From contig NZ_JBFRBH010000001.1 of assembly GCF_040932485.1 (NCBI RefSeq), positions 3,398,212-3,462,211 on the forward strand: a stretch of DNA of 64,000 nt. The letters are read 5' to 3'. Shown in pieces: positions 1 through 8,610 of this stretch. This DNA is from Gymnodinialimonas sp. 202GB13-11 (GTDB taxonomy: Bacteria; Pseudomonadota; Alphaproteobacteria; Rhodobacterales; Rhodobacteraceae). How positions within the stretch are numbered: the stretch's first letter is position 1; each line of letters begins with the position of its first letter. The notes beneath the pieces were generated by a model that did no database searches, was not told the origin of the DNA, and saw only the letters and a list, made by a program, of their open reading frames with translations. The position numbers were made by a program, and so were the translations under genes.

Positions 1-263
1 ACCTTGGCCGTGCGCTTGCGGGTCTTGCGAAACGCTGCCCCCATATCGTCTTCACCGTTGCGCCGCGCACGCCCTTCCTGATGGCGTTCTTTGGCCTCGG
101 AAAGCTCTTCCCGCGCAGCGACCGCTCGCCTGTCATGATCCCGCATTCGGAAAAAGCTATACGGCGAGAATTGTTGAAAAACAATTGCTTAACCCCCGGT
201 TGCAACCTTGCAACCGTGTCGTCGGGCTTCTACATCTCCCAATGCTTGGAGATCCGCGCATGA
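1..263 (+). CDS. bchM: Mg-protoporphyrin IX O-methyltransferase, C-terminal part (cut by window start)
   Basis: Only the last 86 or so codons are present, read from base 3. The enzyme methylates Mg-protoporphyrin IX with S-adenosylmethionine, the step before the AcsF cyclase. The visible end reads VAPRTPFLMAFFGLGKLFPR, followed by SDRSPVMIPHS and then GFYISQCLEIRA. I recognise this as the BchM C terminus, including the aromatic GFYxSQ segment. The stop overlaps the next start in an ATGA at 260-263, so lhaA is translationally coupled to it. This matches the usual bchF-N-B-H-L-M-lhaA-puhA order, which supports the call despite the missing N terminus and SAM-binding part. Confidence 0.88.
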   Translation, partial: LGRALAGLAKRCPHIVFTVAPRTPFLMAFFGLGKLFPRSDRSPVMIPHSEKAIRRELLKNNCLTPGCNLATVSSGFYISQCLEIRA

Positions 264-1690
264 GTATGCTGAAACGCATATCCATCCGCTATCTGCCCTT
301 CGCAGATGCCGCCAGCGATGAGCTGCCGCTCGGCCAATTGCTGCGGCTGAGCCTCTTCCAGGTCTCCGTCGGCATGGCCGCCGTTCTGCTGCTCGGCACC
401 CTCAACCGTGTCATGATCGTAGAGCTTCAGGTTCCCGCCTTCCTCGTCGCCTGCATGGTCGCGCTGCCCGTCCTGATCGCCCCCTTCCGTGCGCTTCTGG
501 GCTTCAAATCCGACACCTACAAATCGGCCATCGGCTGGAAGCGCATTCCCTACCTCTGGTTCGGCACGCTCTGGCAATTCGGCGGCCTCGCCATCATGCC
601 CGCCTGCCTTCTGGTCCTCGGGGGTGAGGTCACGCAAACCACCTACGACATTCCCTTCGCCGGAGAGATCCTCGCAGGCCTCGCCTTCGTGATGACCGGC
701 GTGGGCATGCACATGACCCAGACTGCGGGCCTCGCGCTGGCCGCCGACCGCGCCACGGATGAGACCCGCCCCCGCGTCGTGGCGCTGCTGTATGTGATGT
801 TCCTGATCGGCATGGGCGTCAGCGCCGTGGTGATCGGCTGGTTCCTCCGTGAATTCACCCCGCTGGAGCTCATCCAGGTGATCCAATCCTGCGCCGTCCT
901 GACCCTTGTTCTGAACGTCGCCGCGCTTTGGAAACAGGAAACCGTGCGCCCAATGTCGAAGGCCGAGCGCGCTGTCGCAGGCCCCACCTTCCGCGAGGCT
1001 TGGGCCGATTACGCCAATGGCGGCACCGCTGGCCGTCTGCTCGTCGTCGTGTTCCTCGGAACCATGGCGTTCAATATGCAGGACGTTCTGCTGGAACCAT
1101 ATGGCGGTGAAATTCTTGGCCTGTCGGTGTCCGCCACGACGCTCCTGACCGCCACGTGGGCTGCTGGCGCGCTGACCGGTTTCGCTCTTGCCGCCCGTTG
1201 GCTGGCGAAGGGCATCAACCCGTTCCGAATGGCGAGCCGTGGCCTTCTCTTTGGCCTTCTCGCCTTCTCCGCCGTAATCTTCTCAAACCCATGGGGCTCG
1301 TCGGAGCTGTTCTTCATCGGCGCCTGCGCCATCGGCCTTGGCGGTGGCCTCTTCTCTGTCGCCACGCTGACCGCTGCCATGACCATGCCGACCACGCAAA
1401 ATGCCGGTCGCGGCCTTGCACTCGGTGCTTGGGGTGCGGCGCAGGCCACGGCTGCCGGTATCTCAATCGCCATCGGCGGAGCAATCCGCGATGGCGTCAA
1501 TTCCCTCGCCCTGTCTGGACAACTTGGCGAGGCCCTCGACAGCGGAGCGACCGGCTATCAGGTCGTCTACCATTTCGAGATCTTCCTGCTTTTCGCGACA
1601 CTCGTGGCCCTTGGGCCGCTTGTCAGAACCAGAACGACCAAAACCCAAGACGGGGGGGCAAAAATCGGCCTCGCCGACCTCCCCACTTGA
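260..1690 (+). CDS. lhaA: Light-harvesting 1 assembly protein LhaA (PucC family)
   Basis: A 476-residue polytopic membrane protein of the PucC/LhaA (BCD) branch of the major facilitator superfamily. It is needed for assembly of the LH1 antenna in the intracytoplasmic membrane. Family hallmarks are the loop FRALLGFKSDTYKSAIGWKR near residue 95, the following IPYLWFGTLWQFGG, and about twelve hydrophobic segments. The start at 260 is chosen because it forms ATGA with the bchM stop and gives the normal MSMLKRISIRYLPFADA N terminus; upstream in-frame codons would run into bchM. Its place between bchM and puhA separates it from a pucC beside puc genes, so lhaA is preferred. Confidence 0.92.
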   Translation: MSMLKRISIRYLPFADAASDELPLGQLLRLSLFQVSVGMAAVLLLGTLNRVMIVELQVPAFLVACMVALPVLIAPFRALLGFKSDTYKSAIGWKRIPYLWFGTLWQFGGLAIMPACLLVLGGEVTQTTYDIPFAGEILAGLAFVMTGVGMHMTQTAGLALAADRATDETRPRVVALLYVMFLIGMGVSAVVIGWFLREFTPLELIQVIQSCAVLTLVLNVAALWKQETVRPMSKAERAVAGPTFREAWADYANGGTAGRLLVVVFLGTMAFNMQDVLLEPYGGEILGLSVSATTLLTATWAAGALTGFALAARWLAKGINPFRMASRGLLFGLLAFSAVIFSNPWGSSELFFIGACAIGLGGGLFSVATLTAAMTMPTTQNAGRGLALGAWGAAQATAAGISIAIGGAIRDGVNSLALSGQLGEALDSGATGYQVVYHFEIFLLFATLVALGPLVRTRTTKTQDGGAKIGLADLPT

Positions 1691-1703
1691 AAGGACCCAC
1701 GTC

Positions 1704-2486
1704 ATGGAAAATGCATTCTTTGGCAACTTTGACCTCGCAAGCCTATCGATCTGGCTGTTCTGGATCTTCTTCGCGCTGCTGATCTACTACCTGCAGACTG
1801 AGAACATGCGCGAAGGCTATCCGCTGGAATCCGAGGAAGGTGGCGAAGCCGCGAACCAAGGCCCTTTCCCAGTACCTGATCCGAAAACCTTCGAGTTGCC
1901 CCATGGGCGCGGCAAGGTTGTGGTTCCCTCCGCGGAGAATGAAGAAGAGCATCGCCGCCACGATCTTGATGACGTGATGGAGCGCGAACGCCCCTCCACC
2001 GGCTATCCCTGGGACGTGACGGGCGATCCGATGAAGGCTGGTGTCGGCTCGGGCGCTTGGACGCCGCGCCGGGATGAGCCGGAACTGGACGGCCACGGCC
2101 ACGCCAAGATCGTGCCGATGGGCGCGACCGAGGCCTACCGAGTCAGCGCCGGTAAAGACCCGCGCGGCAAGGTTGTGCGTGGCGGTGACGGCGAAGAGGT
2201 CGGTGTGATCTCGGATATGTGGATCGACGCGCCGGAACAGCTGGTTCGCTACCTTGAGATCGAGCTTGATGCAGATCACGGCGGCGGAAAGCGCCTTGTG
2301 CCAATCCACTTCTGTCAGATCTGGAACCGCGTGACGATCAACGCGATCCACGGGCGTCACTTCGCAGATGTGCCGATCACCAAGTCGTCCACCCAGATCA
2401 CCAAACTCGAGGAAGAGAAGATCTCTGCCTACTACGGCGCGGGCATTCTCTACGCCGATGAGGATCGCATGGAACCGCTGCTCTGA
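1704..2486 (+). CDS. puhA: Photosynthetic reaction centre H subunit
   Basis: A 260-residue H subunit, the usual length. One N-terminal membrane helix (about residues 12-31, SIWLFWIFFALLIYYLQ) is followed by the conserved TENMREGYPLE segment and a large cytoplasmic domain that caps the L/M core and shapes proton delivery to QB. The start at 1704 gives the classic short periplasmic MENAFFGNFDLA leader and has AAAGGA upstream. An open frame continues upstream but lies inside lhaA. Thirteen bases separate it from lhaA and 39 from puhB. In related bacteria puhA has an extra promoter within the upstream gene; I could not identify one here. Confidence 0.97.
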   Translation: MENAFFGNFDLASLSIWLFWIFFALLIYYLQTENMREGYPLESEEGGEAANQGPFPVPDPKTFELPHGRGKVVVPSAENEEEHRRHDLDDVMERERPSTGYPWDVTGDPMKAGVGSGAWTPRRDEPELDGHGHAKIVPMGATEAYRVSAGKDPRGKVVRGGDGEEVGVISDMWIDAPEQLVRYLEIELDADHGGGKRLVPIHFCQIWNRVTINAIHGRHFADVPITKSSTQITKLEEEKISAYYGAGILYADEDRMEPLL

Positions 2487-2525
2487 CCGACGCAGCCAAA
2501 CCGTAACCCAAGGAGCAACAGACCG

Positions 2526-3182
2526 ATGCCCCACGACCACCACGACGACTTCCAGACCGAGCCGGTCCGTGGCCTTCCCGAGATGCTGCCGGAGGGGGAA
2601 CACATCCTCTGGCAGGGTCAGCCCCATTGGTGGACGCTGGCGAAAGAAGCCCTCAGCCTGTGGTGGGTCGCAGGCTATTTCGTGTTTCTTTTCGCCTGGC
2701 GGACCATCGGCGGGGCGGCAACGGAGTCGTGGGTGCAAAGCGCCACCGCCGCATCGTTCTTCCTTGTCCTGGGTTTAATTGTTTGCGTGCTTCTGATGCT
2801 GGTGGCTTTGGTTCAAGCCAAAGCCTCCGTCTATACGATCACCAACAAGCGCGTCGCGATGCGCATTGGCGCGGCACTGACTATGACGCTGAACCTGCCG
2901 TTCAAGCAGGTTCAGAACGCCAACCTCGGCCTGCGCAAATCCGGCCATGGGACCATCGCGTTAGAAATGAACCCCGAAGGTGGCACGGGCTTTTCCTACG
3001 TCATGACATGGCCGCATGTGCGCCCGTGGAAGATGAAGCACACCCAACCCGCGCTGCGCTGCATCCCCGATGCCAAGCGTGTGGCTGACATTCTTTCGGA
3101 CGCAGCGCAGACCGCCGTGTCCGAAGCCCCAACGATCAAAGTCACCCGCGTGCCTGAAATGGCCGCTCAACCCGCGGAATGA
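2526..3182 (+). CDS. puhB: Reaction-centre assembly protein PuhB
   Basis: A 218-residue membrane protein with a bacterial PH-like domain. In Rhodobacter, PuhB dimerises and assists reaction-centre assembly. The N terminus carries a histidine/aspartate-rich stretch (PHDHHDDFQTEPVRGLPEML), then LPEGEHILWQGQPHWWTLA. Two hydrophobic segments follow at about residues 45-62 and 78-98, and then the PH fold beginning near ASVYTITNKRVAMRIG. Position directly after puhA and the motif order agree with known PuhB. Its C terminus ends 16 bases before puhC, so the two are probably co-transcribed. Confidence 0.92.
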   Translation: MPHDHHDDFQTEPVRGLPEMLPEGEHILWQGQPHWWTLAKEALSLWWVAGYFVFLFAWRTIGGAATESWVQSATAASFFLVLGLIVCVLLMLVALVQAKASVYTITNKRVAMRIGAALTMTLNLPFKQVQNANLGLRKSGHGTIALEMNPEGGTGFSYVMTWPHVRPWKMKHTQPALRCIPDAKRVADILSDAAQTAVSEAPTIKVTRVPEMAAQPAE

Positions 3183-3198
3183 AGGAGGAGAACGACCA

Positions 3199-3708
3199 AT
3201 GACCCTCGATTCCACGACGACCCAAGACCGCATGGTCCGAACCGGGCCGGAGCAGAAACTTGTCGAGCGCGACAAGGAGATGATCCCAACGGTTCTGATC
3301 CGCGCGATGTTTATCCTGTGCCTGTGTGTGCTGATCATCGTGACCTATGCCCGGCTGACAGACAGACCGCTGTCAGCCATGCCACCGTCTGAGGCGGACG
3401 TTCCGATCGTGACCGAACGCACGGTGCGCATCTTTGCAGATCTTGACGGATCGGCCCGCGTGCTGGGCCTTGACGGCCAAGTCGTTGCCGATTTTGCGGC
3501 TGATGAAGGCGGCTTTGTCGCTGGTGTCTTCCGTGTTCTGGAACGCGAACGCGGGGCCGTGGGCCTTGAAGCGTCTGAGCCCATCCGCGTGGTCCGCTAT
3601 GCCGATGGCCGCATCAGCCTGCGCGATGATTTCACCGATTTCCGGGCCGAGCTTGTTGGTTTCGGTGCAACCAACGAAGCCGCCTTCGCGCGCATTCTGG
3701 AGGAATAA
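3199..3708 (+). CDS. puhC: Photosynthetic complex assembly protein PuhC
   Basis: A 169-residue protein with one membrane helix (about residues 29-49, MIPTVLIRAMFILCLCVLII) and a periplasmic domain of about 115 residues. PuhC affects the organisation of the reaction centre-LH1 complex. The start at 3199 is chosen because a strong GAAGGAGGAG Shine-Dalgarno lies just upstream; the longer upstream frame overlaps puhB and lacks such a site. The tandem order puhA-puhB-puhC and the C-terminal DFTDFRAELVGFGxxNEAAF pattern support the call. Only three bases separate its stop from the next start. Confidence 0.9.
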   Translation: MTLDSTTTQDRMVRTGPEQKLVERDKEMIPTVLIRAMFILCLCVLIIVTYARLTDRPLSAMPPSEADVPIVTERTVRIFADLDGSARVLGLDGQVVADFAADEGGFVAGVFRVLERERGAVGLEASEPIRVVRYADGRISLRDDFTDFRAELVGFGATNEAAFARILEE

Positions 3709-3711
3709 GAC

Positions 3712-4008
3712 ATGGGCCTTCTGACACGCGAATTCGAAACCCACCCTTGCGAGGTTGAAGTCAGCCACTGCTTCGACAGCCTCCATGCGCATGTGAAGTT
3801 TCTGGACGGCACAACCATCAACCCCGGTGACGAAGTGCTGGTGAAAGGGCCGCCTGTGATGGCCCCTTATGGCGAGGTCGTTCGTGAAGAACGCGTCGCC
3901 CGCATCACCCGCGCCTCGAAACTGGAACAGCTCTGGACCCGCCTGACTGGCGATTTCGAGTTCATGGAGCTGTGTGAATTTTCATTCTCTGAGGAGGTGA
4001 AACTATGA
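3712..4008 (+). CDS. Small conserved-looking protein of unknown function between puhC and acsF
   Basis: A 98-residue soluble protein with no signal peptide or membrane segment. It has a compact beta-rich look, with repeated polar/hydrophobic alternation (EVEVSHCFDSLHAHVKFLDG, then GDEVLVKGPPVMAPYGEVV) and an acidic aromatic C terminus. Two histidines and two cysteines (C13, C20 region) are scattered, not arranged as a known metal site. It starts three bases after puhC and its stop overlaps the acsF start (ATGA, 4005-4008), so it is made in step with the cyclase. I know similar small genes occur at this place in other phototrophic Rhodobacterales, but I know of no assigned function. A role in cyclase or H-subunit assembly is inference from position only. 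Confidence 0.8.
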   Translation: MGLLTREFETHPCEVEVSHCFDSLHAHVKFLDGTTINPGDEVLVKGPPVMAPYGEVVREERVARITRASKLEQLWTRLTGDFEFMELCEFSFSEEVKL

Positions 4009-5132
4009 AAGACCTTACCAACGAACCCGCCCTGCACACCGCTGACGCCACGACCGTTGAAGAAGGTTTGGCGATCCAGGAGGAACAGGCGAAGTATGAC
4101 GACGATTTCGCCACCACGACGGCGATGAGCGATACGCTTTTGACGCCGCGCTTCTACACGACCGATTTTGATGCGCTGGATGCGGTCGACGTCACTCCCG
4201 TTCGCCAAGAATGGGACGCACTGATTGCGCAGATGCAATCGGACCCAAACAAGGGCCATTTCAAGAAGAACGAAGATTGGGACCACGTCGATTGGGACGG
4301 AATGGAGCCGCAGCTGAAGAAGGAATTCATCGACTTCCTGATCTCAAGCTGCACGGCTGAGTTTTCGGGCTGCGTGCTCTACAAGGAGATGAAGCGGCGC
4401 GGGAACAATGAAGACATCACCCAATTGTTCCAGCTTATGGCCCGCGACGAGGCACGCCATGCGGGTTTCATCAACGACGCCCTGCGCGAGGCTGGCCTGC
4501 GCGTGAACCTTGGGTTCCTGACGCAGAACAAGAAGTACACCTACTTCCGGCCAAAGTTCATCTATTACGCGACCTACCTGTCCGAGAAGATCGGCTACGC
4601 CCGCTACATCACGATTTTCCGCCATCTGGAGAAGCATCCGGAGCATCGCTTCCACCCGATCTTCAAGTGGTTCCGTGAATGGTGCAATGACGAGTTCAGC
4701 CATGGTGAGGCCTTCGCCCTTCTGATGAAGACGGACCCCAAACTGACGCAGGGCCTGAACCTATACTGGATCAAGTTCTTCCTCGTCGCGTTTTGCGCCA
4801 CGATGTATGTGCGTGATCACCAGCGTCCGGCCTTCCACGAAGCCCTCGGCGTCGACCCGGATGAATACGCCCACGAGGTGTTTCGAAAGACGTTCGAGAT
4901 TGCTCGGCAAGTCTTTCCGATCACGCTCGACATTGATCACTCGCGTTGGCAGCCGGCGTTGGAGCGCCTGCAAAAGGCGAACGAGGATTTGGCAGAGGCC
5001 AAGGAACAGGGTCGGTTCCTGCGCAAGATTGACGCGCAGATGCGGGCTGGTCTGGCCTTTGCCAGCATGATGTCGATCCCAGCGATCCGTCGGGAAACGT
5101 TGACCAACGTTCGTCTGGAGCCCGCCTACTGA
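4005..5132 (+). CDS. acsF: Aerobic Mg-protoporphyrin IX monomethyl ester oxidative cyclase
   Basis: A 375-residue diiron enzyme that closes the isocyclic E ring of bacteriochlorophyll using O2. Ferritin-like diiron motifs are visible: an E in SSCTAEFSGCVLYKEM, EARH in MARDEARHAGF, a second helix pair around WCNDEFSHGEAF, and a later E/H set. Presence of acsF with no bchE in this window fits an oxygen-dependent pathway, typical of aerobic anoxygenic phototrophs. It overlaps its neighbours on both sides (ATGA with the small upstream gene, TGATG with puhE). The N-terminal 60 residues are acidic and variable, as usual for the family. Confidence 0.96.
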   Translation: MKDLTNEPALHTADATTVEEGLAIQEEQAKYDDDFATTTAMSDTLLTPRFYTTDFDALDAVDVTPVRQEWDALIAQMQSDPNKGHFKKNEDWDHVDWDGMEPQLKKEFIDFLISSCTAEFSGCVLYKEMKRRGNNEDITQLFQLMARDEARHAGFINDALREAGLRVNLGFLTQNKKYTYFRPKFIYYATYLSEKIGYARYITIFRHLEKHPEHRFHPIFKWFREWCNDEFSHGEAFALLMKTDPKLTQGLNLYWIKFFLVAFCATMYVRDHQRPAFHEALGVDPDEYAHEVFRKTFEIARQVFPITLDIDHSRWQPALERLQKANEDLAEAKEQGRFLRKIDAQMRAGLAFASMMSIPAIRRETLTNVRLEPAY

Positions 5133-5944
5133 TGCTCAGCTCGCCCTGGATCGCGGCCCTTGCGGCCCTTTTTGTCTGGTGGTTCTCCACCGGAGCGATC
5201 CTGTTTGCCGTGCGGCGCGCCGATCATGGCGGGCCGCATGCCAGGCTTTGGGCGTGCTTGATGACCTTGCCGATTGTCGTTCTGGGTGTGGCGGGCTTTA
5301 TCGACACGCTCGCCAACCCATCCCTTGCCGCGGTTTATGTCGCGTTCTTGTCCGCCCTCGCAATCTGGGGCTGGATCGAGCTGACATTCCTGACCGGCAC
5401 AATCACCGGCCCTGTCACTTCGCATTCGGTGCCCAATGTGTCCGAGGGCGAACGGTTCATTCGTGCCTGGGGCACCGTCGCCTATCACGAGATGCTGTTG
5501 GGCGCTGTCATGGTTGCCATGGTGATCCTGTCCTGGGGCGCCGAGAACCAGTTCGGAATGTGGACCTTCGCGGTGCTGTTCGCCGCCCGCATCAGCGCAA
5601 AGCTGAACCTTTATCTGGGTGTTCGGAAAGTGAATGTGGAATTCATCCCCGAACCTCTCGAACACCTTCCCAGCCATTTCCGCACCGCGCGGATGAACTG
5701 GCTGTTCCCGATGTCGATCACTGCCCTGTCGTTCACAACCGCCTGCTGGCTGGAACGGCTTTGGGTCTCTGAAAGCCAGGCTGATATTGTCGGCTTTGCC
5801 CTGTTGAGCGCGCTCTCCGCGCTCGCCCTGTTGGAGCACTGGTTCATGGTGCTGCCACTCCCCGACGAAAAACTATGGCGATGGATGCTGCCCGAGCGCC
5901 CCCAGCCTGCCCAAGCGACAAGACTAAGCGAGGAAGTCCAATGA
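5132..5944 (+). CDS. puhE: Photosynthetic complex assembly protein PuhE (DUF3623)
   Basis: A 270-residue integral membrane protein with about seven hydrophobic segments. The PuhE/DUF3623 family is found almost only in photosynthesis gene clusters. Mutation in Rhodobacter capsulatus alters bacteriochlorophyll production and reaction-centre levels. The conserved core is visible as [16 protein letters not shown] followed by [17 protein letters not shown], then [20 protein letters not shown]. It starts within the acsF stop (TGATG at 5130-5134) and ends within the hemA start (ATGA at 5941-5944), so three genes are coupled in a row. Confidence 0.93.
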   Translation: MLSSPWIAALAALFVWWFSTGAILFAVRRADHGGPHARLWACLMTLPIVVLGVAGFIDTLANPSLAAVYVAFLSALAIWGWIELTFLTGTITGPVTSHSVPNVSEGERFIRAWGTVAYHEMLLGAVMVAMVILSWGAENQFGMWTFAVLFAARISAKLNLYLGVRKVNVEFIPEPLEHLPSHFRTARMNWLFPMSITALSFTTACWLERLWVSESQADIVGFALLSALSALALLEHWFMVLPLPDEKLWRWMLPERPQPAQATRLSEEVQ

Positions 5945-7155
5945 ACTTTGACCAGCTGTTTGAATCCCAGCTCGACCAACTCAAGGAAGAGGGAAATTAC
6001 CGTGTATTTGCCGAGTTGGAGCGTGAAACGGGTGACTTCCCGCGCGTGAAAAACCACGGCAATGGGGAGCAGGACAAGGTCACTGTCTGGTGCTCAAACG
6101 ACTATCTGGGAATGGGTCAGAACCCCAAGGTCATGCAGACGATGATGGACACCGTCGCGACCTGCGGCACGGGCGCCGGCGGCACGCGCAACATTTCGGG
6201 CAATGCGCATCACCACAAGCTGTTGGAGGCCGAACTCGCTGACCTTCACGGCAAGGAAGCCGCGCTTCTGTTTACCTCGGGCTACGTGTCGAACTGGGCG
6301 TCCCTTTCCACGCTGGGCTCTCGCTTGCCTAATGCGGTGATCCTGTCGGACGCGCTCAACCATGCCTCGATGATCGAGGGCATCCGTCACGCAAAATGCG
6401 ACAAGGTCATCTGGAAGCACAACGATCCCGAAGATCTGGACCGGAAACTGGCCGCGTTGCCCTCGAATGCGACCCCAATCGTGGCGTTCGAGTCGGTATA
6501 TTCCATGGATGGTGACATCGCCCCGATCGCGGAAATTCTCGACGTCTGCGAAAAGCACGGCGCCATGAGCTACATTGATGAGGTGCATGCAGTTGGCATG
6601 TATGGGCCGCGTGGCGGTGGCGTGGCCGAGCGTGAAGGCTTGATGGACCGCATCACCCTGATCGAAGGCACGCTTGGCAAAGCCTATGGCTGCGTTGGCG
6701 GCTACATCACCGGTTCTCACTCGCTTGTGGATTTCATCCGCTCTTTCGCAAGCGGGTTCATCTTTACCACAGCCTTGCCACCTGCCGTGGCGGCCGCAGC
6801 CACCGAATCGATCCGGCACCTCAAGGAAAGCGGTTGGGAACGTGCGATGCAGAAGCGGCAAGTCGCCCGCCTGCGCGCCCGCTTGGACGCCGAAGGTATT
6901 CCGCATGAACACAACCCGTCCCACATCATTCCGGTGATGGTGAAGGACCCCGTGAAGTGTAAAATGCTGGCCGACATCCTGATGGATCAGTTCGGGATTT
7001 ATGTGCAGCCGATCAACTATCCTACCGTCCCAAAGGGAACAGAACGCCTGCGCTTCACGCCCGGCCCGCTGCATACGGATGAGGATATCGAGTACCTCGT
7101 GATGGCCCTGAAAACGCTCTGGAAGCAGTGCGCCATTGCGCATGCTGTTGCCTAA
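5941..7155 (+). CDS. hemA: 5-aminolevulinate synthase
   Basis: A 404-residue PLP enzyme condensing glycine and succinyl-CoA to 5-aminolevulinate, the entry point to tetrapyrroles in alphaproteobacteria. Visible motifs are [13 protein letters not shown] (substrate binding), [27 protein letters not shown] and the PLP lysine in [13 protein letters not shown]. The start at 5941 is chosen because it forms ATGA with the puhE stop and gives the standard [20 protein letters not shown] beginning; an upstream frame would intrude into puhE. Location inside the photosynthesis operon suggests pigment demand drives its transcription. Another ALAS copy elsewhere in the genome cannot be excluded. Confidence 0.96.
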   Translation: MNFDQLFESQLDQLKEEGNYRVFAELERETGDFPRVKNHGNGEQDKVTVWCSNDYLGMGQNPKVMQTMMDTVATCGTGAGGTRNISGNAHHHKLLEAELADLHGKEAALLFTSGYVSNWASLSTLGSRLPNAVILSDALNHASMIEGIRHAKCDKVIWKHNDPEDLDRKLAALPSNATPIVAFESVYSMDGDIAPIAEILDVCEKHGAMSYIDEVHAVGMYGPRGGGVAEREGLMDRITLIEGTLGKAYGCVGGYITGSHSLVDFIRSFASGFIFTTALPPAVAAAATESIRHLKESGWERAMQKRQVARLRARLDAEGIPHEHNPSHIIPVMVKDPVKCKMLADILMDQFGIYVQPINYPTVPKGTERLRFTPGPLHTDEDIEYLVMALKTLWKQCAIAHAVA

Positions 7156-7240
7156 GACGCGAAAACTTCACAAAAAGGTGTGGACGCATTCTGGATACAC
7201 CTAGGTATACAGTTGTGAGCACATTCGAAGGGAGCAACCC

Positions 7241-7687
7241 ATGAAAAGACTTTCTGTCCTGACCGCGGCAGCCGCACTTCTCACCACCCCTGTTCTGGCC
7301 GACGGCCACGCAACCGGTGACGCAGAAGCAGGCGAGCGCGCCTTCCGTCAGTGCATTTCCTGCCACGTTGTTGTGGACGCTGAAGGTGAAACGCTGGCTG
7401 GCCGCAATGCCCGCACCGGCCCGAACCTTTGGGGCATCCACGGTCGCGTGGTCGGTTCAGTCGAAGATTTCCGCTATTCCAACGGTCTGACGGCCCTGAT
7501 GGAAGCAGGCACCGAATGGGACGAGGCCGCATTTGTTGGGTACGTGCAAGACCCGACGGGCTGGATTCGTGAAACCACGGGCGATGATAGCCTGCGTGGC
7601 GCGATGAGCTTCCGCGTGCGCTCGGAAGAGGACGCGCTGAACCTCTACGCCTATCTTGTCTCGCTCGGCGGGCCGGAAGCAGAATAA
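7241..7687 (+). CDS. cycA: Soluble cytochrome c2-type electron carrier
   Basis: A 148-residue class I c-type cytochrome with a 20-residue signal peptide ending ...TTPVLA-DGH. Haem attachment is CISCH (about residues 38-42). The distal methionine is likely in LRGAMSFRVRS near residue 121. Length and the NGLTALM/WDEAAFVGYVQDP block fit mitochondrial-like cytochrome c2, which shuttles electrons between the bc1 complex and the photo-oxidised reaction centre. It has AAGGGAG at 7219-7225 upstream and lies 85 bases after hemA, a gap that may hold its own promoter. The symbol cycA is used for this position in related clusters. Confidence 0.92.
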   Translation: MKRLSVLTAAAALLTTPVLADGHATGDAEAGERAFRQCISCHVVVDAEGETLAGRNARTGPNLWGIHGRVVGSVEDFRYSNGLTALMEAGTEWDEAAFVGYVQDPTGWIRETTGDDSLRGAMSFRVRSEEDALNLYAYLVSLGGPEAE

Positions 7688-7716
7688 GCGGCTTCCGCGA
7701 TTTAGATGACTTTGAC

Positions 7717-7744
7717 AAACGGGCGGCCAATTGGTCGCCCGTTT
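7717..7744. terminator. Bidirectional terminator between cycA and bchO
   Basis: Perfect 9-base arms AAACGGGCG and CGCCCGTTT enclose an inner palindrome CCAATTGG. The A-run on one side and T-run on the other let it work in both directions. It lies between the convergent cycA stop and bchO stop (7744-7746), so it probably ends both photosynthesis operons. Confidence 0.85.
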
Positions 7745-8610
7745 CAGTTTGCCGATGCCATAATGCAAAAAGCCCGAACCTCTTGCGCGACGCGGTCAGG
7801 CATCTCTTCATGTGATAGATGACCGACCTCGTCCAACACGATCAGATCTGCGTTCGGCATCGCGTTTGCCGCTCGCTGAGCAACTTTCACGCCCACTGCC
7901 TCGTCCGCCGCACCATGGATGAACAAGGTGGGCGTCTCGATCTGAGGCAGAGCCTTCCCAAGCTCCGCAAGCGACCATTGCGCCATCATGGCGAGGGTTC
8001 CATCGACATGGGATTTGCGGCTGATGAGTTCCGCATATGGTTTGAGCAGTTTCTCAGGCAGTTCAGTTCCGGTCGAGGCGATGACGGAGCGCGCCTGTTT
8101 CACGGCCTGATCACCGGAGGGCAGGAAGAACCCGGTCAGCGGATTAAGTGCCAGCACCTTAGCCATGACCGGAAACAGAACGCCTGCAGCGCCCTGAAAA
8201 TCCTCCAACGCGCCGTTCAGGATGATCAGCTGCCTTGGCTTGCACAAGCTCCGCCGCACCAACTCAAGCGCAACGGCTCCACCGGCCGAATGGCCTATGA
8301 TCACCTCTGGCTCGGCATCCAGATGCGTGAGGAGCGTGGAAACATCGGAGGCCACATCCGGTAGGCGCGCGCGGCCACGCGGACTTTTCGTGAACCCATG
8401 GCCCGGAAGGTCGGGCATGATCGCGTCCCAATCGCCAATGCCCGACTCAAGCAGTGGGGCCCATGTATGTGTTGAGGCGCCGGCCCCATGCAGCATCAGG
8501 GCGGTTGGGCCGGCACCTTTTCGTTGCACATGCCAACGATGGGGCGCGACCTGCACGCTTTGGCTGGCGGATCGGTTTGGCCAGCCGGGCGGTGGCAGAT
8601 GGACAGTCAC
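7744..8610 (-). CDS. bchO: Mg-chelatase-associated alpha/beta hydrolase BchO
   Basis: A 288-residue alpha/beta-fold hydrolase. BchO always accompanies bchI and bchD in purple bacteria and is assigned to the Mg-chelation step, but its reaction is unproven. Motifs are the oxyanion HGAGAS near residue 41, the nucleophile elbow GHSAGG, and a C-terminal acid/His pair around FIHGAADEAVGVKVAQ and VGHLSHEE. It starts in ATGA overlap with bchD (8607-8610). Its stop sits at the edge of the shared terminator, making it the last gene of the crtA-bchI-bchD-bchO operon. Confidence 0.93.
   Translation of the reverse strand: MTVHLPPPGWPNRSASQSVQVAPHRWHVQRKGAGPTALMLHGAGASTHTWAPLLESGIGDWDAIMPDLPGHGFTKSPRGRARLPDVASDVSTLLTHLDAEPEVIIGHSAGGAVALELVRRSLCKPRQLIILNGALEDFQGAAGVLFPVMAKVLALNPLTGFFLPSGDQAVKQARSVIASTGTELPEKLLKPYAELISRKSHVDGTLAMMAQWSLAELGKALPQIETPTLFIHGAADEAVGVKVAQRAANAMPNADLIVLDEVGHLSHEEMPDRVAQEVRAFCIMASAN

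Noticed and set aside
7179-7212. Imperfect palindrome and TGT...ACA before cycA
   Set aside because: The spacing between TGT and ACA is 15, not 12, so it does not qualify as a PpsR site; the CCTAGG-centred repeat is off by one base. It may still be part of a promoter.
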